Assembly (NCBI GenBank): GCA_024509875.1 | Contig: JAMPIV010009902.1 | Span: 310,001-374,000 of the forward strand | Length of the DNA: 64,000 nt | Source of the DNA: Oreohelix idahoensis | Lineage: Eukaryota; Mollusca; Gastropoda; Stylommatophora; Oreohelicidae | Reading direction: 5' to 3' | Part shown: positions 20,084 through 29,547 of the stretch, one piece after another | Layout of the letters: each line of letters opens with the position of its first letter | Numbering within the stretch: position 1 is the stretch's first letter | Notes under the pieces: generated by a model | The model's database searches: none | What the model saw: only the letters and a program-made list of their open reading frames with translations | What the model was told of the DNA's origin: nothing | Program-made: the position numbers and the translations under genes

Positions 20084-22432
20084 CAGTAGAACTCCATTTA
20101 TCCGAACCCCATGGGACCGAGCATCGTTCGGATAATCAAATGTTCGGATAATTGGATTACATAATGTATCGAGTACATGTACACATATTTCTAAAAATAA
20201 TTAACCATCACAAGGAAAATACACTATAAAACATATTTAATTGTGCTGTAATAATAATACCCACACTGTATTAGATCACTGTATCACCAAAATCTTTCAT
20301 TACATTGCAGTGCATGTACTACTTGCATTAATTATTATTTTTTAAGAAAGAGAAATGTTTTCAAAATAACATTACAAACGATTCAAAACCAGGCGCAACT
20401 TACGTATACATGTACTTGCACAGATGTAGCCCACTATTTAAAATAATGAGGAATCCTCTTTTGCACCAAACTGGATAGTCTCCTTTTGGGTGCTAAGTCC
20501 CGCATTCTCTTCAACAGCAGAGGCTGTGTAGGACAGCTGTCATCTTCTTGCTCGTACCAAGCCATCGCTGTTTCTAGTGCTATAAAGGCCTCTTCAGGAC
20601 TTGGTCGACGTTTTGGGTTTTCTTCATAATCTACAAGTACATCATGTACTTCTGAGGAGTCTTTATCACTGGTCACTACATGCATTTTTTTTCTTCTTGC
20701 ACAAAAACAACATTTCTTCGTCATTCAAAAACGGAAAACCAGAATCATTATCATCTTCTAGCCACATGTGTGCATCATCTTTGTCACAGTCCGAAAATCC
20801 GGGCATTGCTTGAAACAGTTCCACAACTTCATTTATACAATCATCATTTGTGTCCACTGCAGTAGTTTCATTTCCTCCTTTTTCCCAAGCAATCTATTCC
20901 AAGCCTTGTTGAGATTATCTTGTGACAGGGTGGTCCAAGCATCAGCTAACATATAGCAGCAATCTTTGAGATTAAGCTTTTTGGAAAACGCTACCACACT
21001 TTCTTCATCTTCAGCCAACAATAAACGACGCAGGACTTCCTTCTTGTACATCTTTTTAAGCTTTGCTATAACACCCTGATCCATTGGTTGAATCAGTGCT
21101 GTTACATTGAGAGGCAGAAAAATTACTTTAAAATTTGCATCAACTGCATTCAATGTATCCGTCTCTGGATGAGATGGTGCATTGTCCAGTAGAAGAAATT
21201 CGTTTCCAGTTTTCTTTTCTTGTTCTCTCAGCCTCTTCACATTTGGGATGAACTGATTTGTATACCAATCAAGAAATATTTCACTATTCATCCAAGCACT
21301 CTTCTGTGCTTTGTGGCACAATGGGAGACATGTCACATTCTTTAAACAACGTGGTTTTTTTTTTGGCTTCGCTGATCATTAGCACCGCACCGGTGAACGA
21401 TGACTTCCACTGGCATTCGCGGCTACCAAAATTGCACTTTTTAAACCCAGGGGCAGATGCTTCGTGCTGAGATGCAAGTGATTTTTGAGGCAATGATTTC
21501 CAGTATAAGCCAGTCTCATCGGCATTATACACATCATCGAGTGAATAACCTTCTTCCAAAAAAGCCAAGAGTGTTTCTTTAAAATTTTCAGCGGCAGTTG
21601 CATCGCTAGATAAAGATTCCCCTTGAATCTCCAATTCTCGTATGCCATGACGAGATTTAAAGTTTCTTAACCATCCCTGGCTAGCCTTAAAGTCAGGAGG
21701 ACCTCAAGTTGATTGTTGAACTGAAGTGCCTTTTCACACAATAGAGAGCCAGAGACAGGTTCCCCTTTGCTTCTTCTTTGCACAAACCATATATACAAAG
21801 CCTCTTCCAATTTCAAATCTTTCGCATTTCTCATGGTTTTACGTTTCTTCGACCCATTTTCACTATCCAATTTCGATGCAAAAACTCATAATTTTATCCT
21901 TGTTACTTTTGATGTCAGAGACGGTAGCTTTTCCAACATTGAAAATCCTCGCAAGTGAAGATACAGTTTCACCTTTTCCTAGTCTCTTGATAATTTCTGT
22001 TTTCGTTTCAATTTACAAAACATTGCGGTTCCTTTTATATGCTTTAGGCCTACTGGAAGATGCTATATCGCACAGAGAAATACTTGTACACTAAAATTAT
22101 TCTGCTGTAGTAGCAGACACAATTATTTTAAGTTGAACTGTCTGTTTAGCCAGTGTTCTGCCTAGAACGCACACGTACACTGGATTGGTAAACCAGATAT
22201 TAACTGACTTTATGATCTAACTGACTTCTTGTACGTAAGCGACCGACCATTAGCCCATCATATCCTCTACAAATTGTTCGCACACATTTGAAGCTTGCCG
22301 CATCAAAAGATTCAGAAATGTAGTCTAACATGACTGGTGGCTCCTGATTTTTTTTTTTTTTTTTTTTTTGAAAAAGTGTTCGGATAATTGGATGTTCGGA
22401 TAATTGGGGTTCGGATAAATGGAGTTCTACTG
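20084..22432 (-). mobile_element. Tigger/pogo-type DNA transposon
   Basis: Inverted repeats begin CAGTAGAACTCCATTTATCC at 20084, and the same sequence read on the minus strand ends at 22432. The element is flanked by TA at 20082-20083 and 22433-22434, the target duplication of the Tc1/mariner-pogo group. Subterminal TTCGGATAAT words repeat at both ends and may be transposase binding sites. It carries a minus-strand transposase and a T run of about 22 at about 22351-22372. It is inserted in the 3' part of the inner gypsy element. Confidence 0.92.
20434..21990 (-). pseudogene. Tigger/Jerky-like transposase, frameshifted
   Basis: Overlapping minus-strand frames give the protein in order. The N-terminal helix-turn-helix part (21870-21667) has KLEEALYIWFVQRRSKGEPVS, typical of the CENP-B-like DNA-binding domain. 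The DDE region (21634-20833) has VYNADETGLYWK with the first Asp, EFLLLDNAPSHPE with the second and LIQPMDQGVIAKLK with the third. An acidic C-terminal tail (20857-20434) contains FIALETAMAWYEQED. At least three shifts separate these segments. The enzyme would excise and insert the element at TA sites. Codon similarity is good, so decay is moderate. Confidence 0.85.
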
Positions 22433-22434
22433 TA

Positions 22435-23988
22435 CTTCAAGATGCCAGCTCCTGTCATGTCGACATTTCCAGCCCTGAAATCGTTTTCTCGTATGATGTC
22501 CACCCTGATTCTCGTGTTTTACGAAGCAAGTCTCTTACCCAATTCTTCCGCTGCTGAATTGTTTGATCCTGATGTTGCAGTGAAGACCAGCTGTTATGCA
22601 TCCCTGGACATCTTGGTTGCGGACTTTTATCAATTTTGCAAGTTATGCTATGAAGTCCAAGAATTGCCATTTATGGAGAACTAACACAATTCCGTCCGCA
22701 AGAAAAACATTGACGAATCTACCAGTATATGAACAGTTACCCTTGCAACCTCCTTTTACACATTGATGATAGAGATATCCCGACTCAAACGAACTGTGTA
22801 GTCCTCATATATTGCTAATGTATTTCCTTTCACACGCGTAGTGTCATTAAATCAAGTTAGTTTTGACTGATTTAATAATTGATCATCTTTTATCTCCCTT
22901 TGTTTTTTTTTCACCCCATTACTTTTGACCATCCTTTAATCTCCCTATGTTTTTTTTTCATGTACTTTTGACCATCTTTTATGTTCCTTTAATTTTTTTG
23001 CTATAAGATTTTGCTCATATTTGAGTGTGCTGTTGTCCTGTTGTACCTAATAAAAGTGTTTAACTAAAGTACATTTTCACCCGCCACTAATGTTGGCATC
23101 ATCCATGACTTATTATAATAATGACTCCATTTTGCTTCATGATTGTTTGAAGTTCCAGTTATTGTTCCACTAACATATGTGATTTAACTATTTACCATTG
23201 AGTACCTTAGTCCGTTGATTACCATGTTTCCAATCCTTGCATTATTTCCGGTTATTGTTATACCGGTACAGTCATTTTTATTATTGAGACTTACCCATGT
23301 TTCCCATACCTTACCACCAAGTTTTGTGGTTCCATTTCCATTTGTTTCAATTATTTTATTTCATCACCCGCTTCAGTTGAAGTGTGGGATGACAGCCATT
23401 TTGTAAATCCGCTATTTGGGGCGTCCGCCATATTTTATGAGCACCCGCCATTTTTGTTCCCAGTTTTCCTTTGCGACGTTAACTCGCTTGTCATGTTGTA
23501 TTATGTTTTATAATGTATTTGAGAGATATTTGATAACTATCAACCCATAAAAGCGGTTTGCTAGTTGGTTGATGATTGTTCAGTTCTATTTTTGCCCATT
23601 ATTATTGCTAATGGTTCCTACCATGTCATCCCCTGTCATTACATGTGTACCTTGACTATGTCCATCAGTCCCTACTTATGTCCCTTGACTATGTCCATCA
23701 GTCCCTACTTATGTCCCTTGATTATGTCCATCAGTACTTACTTAAGTACCTTAACTATGTCCATCAGTCCCTACTTAAGTACCTTGACTATGTCCATCAG
23801 TCCCCACCACTTACAATTACTTATGTTAATAGAATTGATTCATCCATCATTCCCATATATTGATTGTTGTATTCCATCCGACACGATTTCTGGTGGGATA
23901 CATGAACCCCGATATTTTTAGGGATTAGTCATTTTTTAGGGACTAAAGTGTCTCCCTACGGGATACACTTTGGCGGCCCCCGGGCGTA
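22435..23988 (+). other. 3' non-coding part of inner element 3, ending in a polypurine-like tract
   Basis: The sequence resumes the inner element after the Tigger insertion. I see no protein domain in it. Runs of T interrupt a pyrimidine-rich stretch near 22900-23000. It ends TTTGGCGGCCCCCGGGCGTA directly before the TGTAACAGGG start of the 3' LTR, so the last bases include the plus-strand primer region, although this one is unusually C-rich. Confidence 0.55.
23651..23815 (+). repeat. 33-bp tandem repeat, five copies
   Basis: CTTGACTATG-type words start at 23651, 23684, 23717, 23750 and 23783, an exact 33-bp period. Copies contain TCCATCAGTCC. Because 33 is a multiple of three, reading frames across it repeat every 11 codons, but no protein family is evident. 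Confidence 0.9.
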
Positions 23989-25196
23989 TGTAACAGGGTA
24001 GACTATTAAGTAGCCACAACTGTTAGCCTTATAGTAACGTATTTTATGAATGACTAGTTAGATAAATAAACCACTAGTCAAGAATCAATGACATCATCAG
24101 TCATGACACACATGAACCCATGATGTCATCAAACCTTGTGTGGCCTACATACAAGTCAGACCGGAAAACATTTAGATTAGAGAGAACTTTAAACAATGGT
24201 TGGTCATCATCACATAGAAACAATAATTTTAGACTAGAGGATTCGTAGCTAGTTAGGTTAAAGATTATTTCAACAGTCCACTAGCCCCCAAGACCAATCA
24301 TTAGAAGGTTTCCGGTCCTAACTCCAATGAGAAATACTTCCTCTGGCAAGCCATAGCACCAGACAAGTATAAAAACTGATGCATCCTAGAAACCAGACAC
24401 AGAGAGAGAGCTTGACACAGTAACTCAATGCTAGAGTCAAATCAACATAGGGCGTTCTTTAGTTTAGGTTTGGAGCAACCAGGCGCTACGACTACTATTG
24501 AACGAAAAAGCCCTTGACTCCTACGGTTTGGATAATAATATCCATCTATGAGATCCTCTACCACCCAGGATGGTTAAGTGAACCAGCACTAACCCCTGCC
24601 ACGATTATGTGTGTGGTTCATTCCACCTGAAGTAAGTTCGATTTAGTTATAATTGAGGTCTCGAATCGCATTTTCATTTCGTTAGGATTTCCACAGAGAT
24701 AACAAAACGACTACAGTATATGAGAAACTCCGCAAGCCTTTCGTCTTGGAGGCTAAAGCTGGCAGTATTGTTTTCCCCCACCAGAAATCCTTATCGAACT
24801 GCCACTGCATTTTCATCAAACGAACTGAATAAAGTACACCCTTTTATATAACTATTTGGATCCTTCAAGTAATCTGTTCTAGTGAAGTTTCACTTGACTG
24901 TTTGAGTTGCCAATTATATTCAACGCTTCAAGTTCAAATTTTGAATTCATCAAGGCACTTATGAGATCTACCAATTACCTGGGTTGTTCCTCCCTTCTGG
25001 AATTACTACCTCTGGTGATTAACCAGTATTTACCAGAAGAAACACAATAAGAAAAGTCTTGGGATTATTTCCCTTATATAAAGTAAAATACAGATTTACA
25101 TCCCTTTCCACAAAATCCACTATCACGATATACACTGTCACACGAGCCCGGACTTTTAGTGCCGTTCCCGTCTACTCCTCCATTCACCCGGTCACA
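23989..25196 (+). repeat. 3' LTR of inner element 3 (complete)
   Basis: This LTR is 1208 bp, starting TGTAACAGGG and ending GGTCACA. A TATAAAA box lies at about 24369 and a polyadenylation signal AATAAA near 24828, placing U3, R and U5 in the expected order. Its first 540 bp match the truncated copy at 13139-13678. It is followed by TAGA and then the resumed LTR of element 1. Confidence 0.85.
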
Positions 25197-25200
25197 TAGA

Positions 25201-26702
25201 CACAATGTAAGGAATTGGTAGAAAAACTAACCTTGAGAAAAGTAGGATTTTCTTTAATAATAAAGTTATGAAAATAAAACCTAGCTAGTTTGATAGCCAT
25301 CTTGAGCAGAGAAATAATATACTTTTAATTATACAGACGGACAGATAACACGGAAGATATTGACGAAAGACCGTATTGTTCCAATCAGACTAGCGAACAG
25401 TTTTATGTGCATATTTTCATTAACGTTACATTTTGGCGTCCTTGAGCCCTAAAAATGCAAAAATCAAACTGCAATGAACTAGAGGGGCAAAGTCGGAGGA
25501 TAGAAGCTAAAAATAACTTAGGGGGGCAGGTTTGTGCAGTTTTTGCATGTAGTTAGTCCAAGAAACAAGTGTATTTTTGTGAAAAACCAAGTAGAGACAG
25601 ACGGACCAACAGAAAATAATACACACTTGACTGAGATTTGACTGAAATTTGACTTTTGGTTTGAATATTTGAAAAAAAGTTAGAGGGGAAGTCCGTGATT
25701 GGACAAAAGCATTCATATTGTTGAGAAAGAGACGCACACTTGTGCCATTTGATAGTAGACTGTCCATTAACACAGTTCTTGACTGCTAGAGGTGATTTCC
25801 CGGAATAAATAAATAAAAATCAGTGGGACGCCCTAATCTAGCCAGCAGCTCAGTTGAGTTTTGCTAGTCCTAAGTAACTGTGTTCTCAATTCTGAATTGT
25901 GGTAAGGAAAAAAGCATTTATCTTGTTTATTTTAATATTTTGAGTGATTGATACTGCCATATCATGAAAAATGATTACGACAAGTGAGTGCTTGCTCTAG
26001 GTCCCCAGCCGCAGTCCAGGGCCTAGAGACAAACAAATAATATATGAAAACCTATCTAAGACTATGGAAGGAGGATTTATAATTGACATCAGTGGGAACA
26101 TATTACCCACCTTATTGAATAGAAGAGGAAACTATTGAACATATTTCGGATGCAATGCAGTCTTGGGAAACTGATACTAATTGATAACAACTGGGTGAGA
26201 TGTGTTACGTTGGTCAGAGAGATCTGACTCAATCTGTGTAATGTTGTTTGTGGTGTCGTGTGTAAGAGCGGCGCAGTAAATAGATTACTGACACATGGCA
26301 CAAATTTTGTTTCAGAGTTTCTGATCTGGCACTACGATTGTGCCAGATGCTCTTGTAGAAGTACAAGAGCGGGTGTCTGTGCAGCCTAACATTTTACTCC
26401 AGCTATTAAGAGGAGTGGGCCACAAGAATTCTGTACTACATCATTACAGGCCAGTAAAGTGCAAACCTGGCCTGCTGGAGATTCATTAACAAATCCCACC
26501 ATCAATAAAGAAATAAAGCTTGTAATATAAACATTAACATCAGTCCCTATGTCAAGGACTATGAACTTTGTAACAATAGATTGGGCATGATGACGCCACC
26601 CCAACTAACCATCCAGTGCTAGTGTTCCCAAGACAGTGTAGATACCATTAATATTAACCATTGTAATAATATACCTATGTAAAAAAGTTATATTTGATTA
26701 TG

Positions 26703-26791
<89 letters not shown>

Positions 26792-27177
26792 TTTCATTGA
26801 TAAATACCTATCATTTCATATGTTCTGACCAAAAGAAACAATTGGTTCAGGACTAATAAATTTAAAAAATGTTTAAACTTAAACTTTAACAGCCAGTGTT
26901 AGTTCAGTGTATTATAGAGTTTATTATTATTATTAGACTTATTAATTACATGTGTGTGTCTGTGTATTTTATTACCTACACATTACATTTCAGTACCCTA
27001 GACTTTTAACGTAGCTAACACTCATTATAGTAGAATAGGTCTGTTTGAGGTCGTAAGTGGTAGCAGAAAGGCCTCCTGTAACTCCCATAAGCTTTTATCT
27101 CAGGAGCCTTCACAGCTGACCTCATACAGTACACTAGGTAACATATCAACCATACAATAACATCAAAAACCACTACA
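25201..27177 (+). repeat. 3' LTR of element 1, right piece
   Basis: It matches 6435-8340 closely. The main difference is the AT repeat at 26704-26788. It ends CCACTACA and is followed by the TSD copy TACGC at 27178-27182. Confidence 0.95.
26704..26788. repeat. (AT)n microsatellite, about 85 bp
   Basis: The same position in the 5' LTR (7939-7951) has only about 13 bp of AT. Since the LTRs were identical at insertion, this tract has expanded (or the other contracted) since then. Confidence 0.95.
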
Positions 27178-27182
27178 TACGC

Positions 27183-27501
27183 AACCAGACGATACGTCAA
27201 GGCCTTAAATCCTACCCACTGCAGACCCAAGTAGAACAGTCCCAATTAAGATGGTTTGGCCATGTCTGCAGAACGGGAGAAGATCGGCTACCACGACAAG
27301 CATGGGAAACAAAAAGCCAATGATCCAGACCCCAGGACGACCCAGAGTCCGCTGGGAGGACAACATTAGACAATCTATGAAGGACCGAGGACTAGAATGG
27401 AACCAGGCCAGGAGGAAGACAGCCAATAGGATAGTCTGGCGGTCTCTCTTCCAAACTTCTACACCTCACGGTAGAAGGGGAACGACTAAGTAAGTAAGTA
27501 A
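27183..27501 (+). pseudogene. C-terminal end and simple-repeat tail of the RTE-like LINE
   Basis: The sequence encodes NQTIRQGLKSYPLQTQ, QLRWFGHVCRTGEDRLPRQA and, after frameshifts, PGRPRVRWEDNIRQS. This is the conserved post-RT block of LINEs. It ends CGACTAAGTAAGTAAGTAAG, a (TAAG)n tail, and then the TSD copy GACATGAGCTGC. It is the continuation of the frame cut at 6131. Confidence 0.88.
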
Positions 27502-27513
27502 GACATGAGCTGC

Positions 27514-28262
27514 TTGAGAATTGCTGTTCATGTCATGATAAAAGGAGGTGGAAAACCACTTAAGAAAGTTCATGTTGACAACATTGCACACAGGAAATGT
27601 GGAGGGAGAGGCAGAAAATAGAGTAGTTTCATCAGCTTGTTAGAATGCACTCAACATATTGTTACAGACCTTCATGACAGTAAGATCTGACTTGAGAATG
27701 TGGCAAACAAGTCATGACAGGCCTTTTATTAACACAGGAAGATCTGACTTAAGCTAAGGGAACACCCAAGAGAAAATTGAATAAATCATTATAAACAAAA
27801 ATCATGAAGAAACTTGGCCAGATATTTGTAAAGACAAACATCATCCAGAAAAATGCAAGCTGTATTTCTTCAAATGTGTAGAGAAATGGTAAATAAATAA
27901 AAAAAATCCATCTTTTTGCAACATAAACACCATCTTTTAGAGCACAGGAAATGCTTTCCTACAGGTGTCCTGTAAGGTGACCCCCTTGCTCCTTAGTGTG
28001 CAAAAAAAGATGCAAAAAGTAACAATAAAAGAAGTATCGACTACAGCATGAGCATGAACATTTGAAATGAAAAAAATGAGACATTTATGCAGATAATTTG
28101 TTAACATGTTATCTTATGTACTGATTAAAATATTAAGTTTCTGGCAGTCAACATGGAATGGTTTCCAAGCAGATGACAGAGACATATTAAATAAACTGTA
28201 GAATCATTCTGACGAAGTTTCAAAAGATGTTTTTTTATGACTGAAATTCTTTTCTTCTACAG
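27514..28262 (+). other. Rest of the last intron before exon C
   Basis: AT-rich sequence without a coding frame or a recognisable element. It ends in TTCTTTTCTTCTACAG, a strong polypyrimidine tract and acceptor at 28261-28262. Confidence 0.6.
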
Positions 28263-28468
28263 AGCTTCTGATGGAGCGTATGTTTCAGTCCATGAAGGAT
28301 GATATGAACAAGGTAGAGCTGAGACAGCTACTGAAGAAGCTGAATTTGCCAGACACGCAAATCACAGAACTGGAGCAGAAATATCCAAGCCGTGACATGA
28401 TGCCTGACCGAACTGTTGCTGGTCTGAGAATGTGGAAGGAACACTTTGGCCTTGCAGCCACTAATTGA
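28263..28468 (+). CDS. Last exon of the LRR gene: C-terminal death-fold-like block (exon C)
   Basis: The exon follows a strong acceptor and opens in phase 1, exactly what the donor at 2537 requires: G plus AG gives Glu, then LLMERMFQSM. It encodes 68 residues ending LAATN and a TGA at 28466-28468. The helical pattern KVELRQLLKKLNLP, ITELEQKYP and RTVAGLRMWKEHFG resembles the later helices of a death domain, an adaptor module in apoptosis and immune signalling. LRR proteins with a C-terminal death domain are known in animals. Assignment to the same gene as exons A and B is by phase, strand and order only. The intron would be 25.7 kb. Polyadenylation signals lie downstream. Confidence 0.65.
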
Positions 28469-29547
28469 TGAGTTGATCAGGATTACACACATTATTAACT
28501 TTTGATCACATTTCCAATAAGCTTCGAATGATGAAAGTCTATGCACAGCGGCTGCGAAGGTAGATGGCTGATCAGTGGGGTGTTAAATGAAGAATTTGAT
28601 TGAGGTACATAATTGTGGTAGGAGTGTATGGGTAAATTACTATTAATAAGTGCAGAGATTCAGGTAACGGCAGGGATTAGACAAGAACACTGTGGCAAAA
28701 TACTGAAGCTATAACATTTTTATTTCACAAGTGCAAACATAAGAAATGAAGTGATGACATTTTTGTTACTAGAATAATGAGAGATTATGATCATTAATAT
28801 GATGTATTTCAGAAACAATAATACTATGTGGGTCAAAAGTATGCTTGTTGAGTTTTTGTTGGGAAATAAATTAACAGTATGTATATCGTGAGCAAAATAA
28901 AAATAAAAAATAAAGAGGTTAAGTATTTATGTAGTAAAAATAGTAGTGAGGTTATGTCAGAAATAAAATTTGTTTAGATTTGTGTCAGAAATAAGAGTTT
29001 TTTTTAGATGTGCGTCAGAAATAGAGTTTGTTTAGATTTGTGTGAGAAATAAGAGTTTTGCGATGTGTGTCAGAAATAGAGTTTGAAGTGCAGACAACAA
29101 ATATAGTGAACAGATTAATTTCAAAGATAAAGTGAATAGATTTATGTCAGAAATAGGGTTTTGTATGTATTTCAAAATTAAATACAGGGATATATGTGAA
29201 ATTGTGTGATTACACAAATGTCAAACATAACATGAAGAGATGTAAGTGAAACAGTGTGACTTATGTATTGCAAAAAATAATTTCAAGAGGTGTATGTTAG
29301 AAATAAAGCAATAAGATACCAGATATCATGCATAATGAGATGAAAATACAGACTTGCATACCATTCTGTGTGTATAGTAAGAGTTAACATATCTTCATTT
29401 CTTTTTTTCCCTTGCATTTTGTGATAAAAATACATTGTGTCCACTGAAAGAAAATAACGATGATATTGAATATATGGGTTTGTGATGTCATTATCAGGGA
29501 AGACAAGGTTTCAGTTGTATCTTATGGAGTAGGAAAAAATAACTATA
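28469..29547 (+). other. Probable 3' untranslated region and AT-rich flank
   Basis: There is no coding frame. Possible polyadenylation signals AATAAA occur at 28865-28870 and several times near 28895-28915. From about 28955 to 29180 an imperfect repeat of TGTGTCAGAAATAGAGTTTG recurs every 30-60 bp. Confidence 0.5.

Larger units (their letters stand above)
13139..25196 (+). mobile_element. Inner Ty3/gypsy-like LTR retrotransposon (element 3), chimeric and carrying DNA transposons
   Basis: It starts TGTAACAGGG and ends CCCGGTCACA inside the 3' LTR of element 1. Its flanks are TTGA (13135-13138) and TAGA (25197-25200), a probable 4-bp TSD with one mismatch. The first 540 bp recur at 23989-24530. 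Internal remains are RT, RNase H and integrase C-terminal pieces in the conventional gypsy order. A Merlin and a Tigger transposon lie inside. The 5' LTR is incomplete and the region 13679-15637 does not match a normal leader, so the interior has been rearranged. Confidence 0.8.
6137..27177 (+). mobile_element. Gmr1-like Ty3/gypsy LTR retrotransposon (element 1)
   Basis: The element has 2.2-kb LTRs starting TGTGGTG and ending CACTACA, a primer-binding site, gag, pol, a polypurine tract and a 5-bp TSD. Its pol order is protease, integrase, reverse transcriptase, RNase H. That is the copia-like order known for the Gmr1-like group of Ty3/gypsy elements. The 3' LTR is split at 13138/25201 by another LTR element, so the native length would be about 9 kb. 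The two LTRs differ by scattered substitutions and an AT-repeat expansion, indicating fairly recent insertion. RNase H carries an internal deletion. Confidence 0.92.
3300..27501 (+). mobile_element. RTE-like LINE, split by a nested LTR retrotransposon
   Basis: The element is present as two parts, 3300-6136 and 27183-27501. It encodes an endonuclease, then a reverse transcriptase, then a C-terminal block with QLRWFGHVCRTG and PGRPRVRWEDNI. The second segment resumes the C-terminal block exactly where the first stops. It ends in a short (TAAG)n repeat, typical of RTE-type LINEs. A 12-bp TSD flanks the whole. Everything from 6137 to 27177 is a later insertion. Clade assignment rests on the TWNTRSIN and GDFNAKAG endonuclease motifs and the simple-repeat tail, not on a tree. 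Confidence 0.85.

Noticed and set aside
23565..23921. 118-codon frame with 11-residue repeats
   Set aside because: The repeat is the 33-bp DNA array, which stays in frame by length. Flanking residues show no family.
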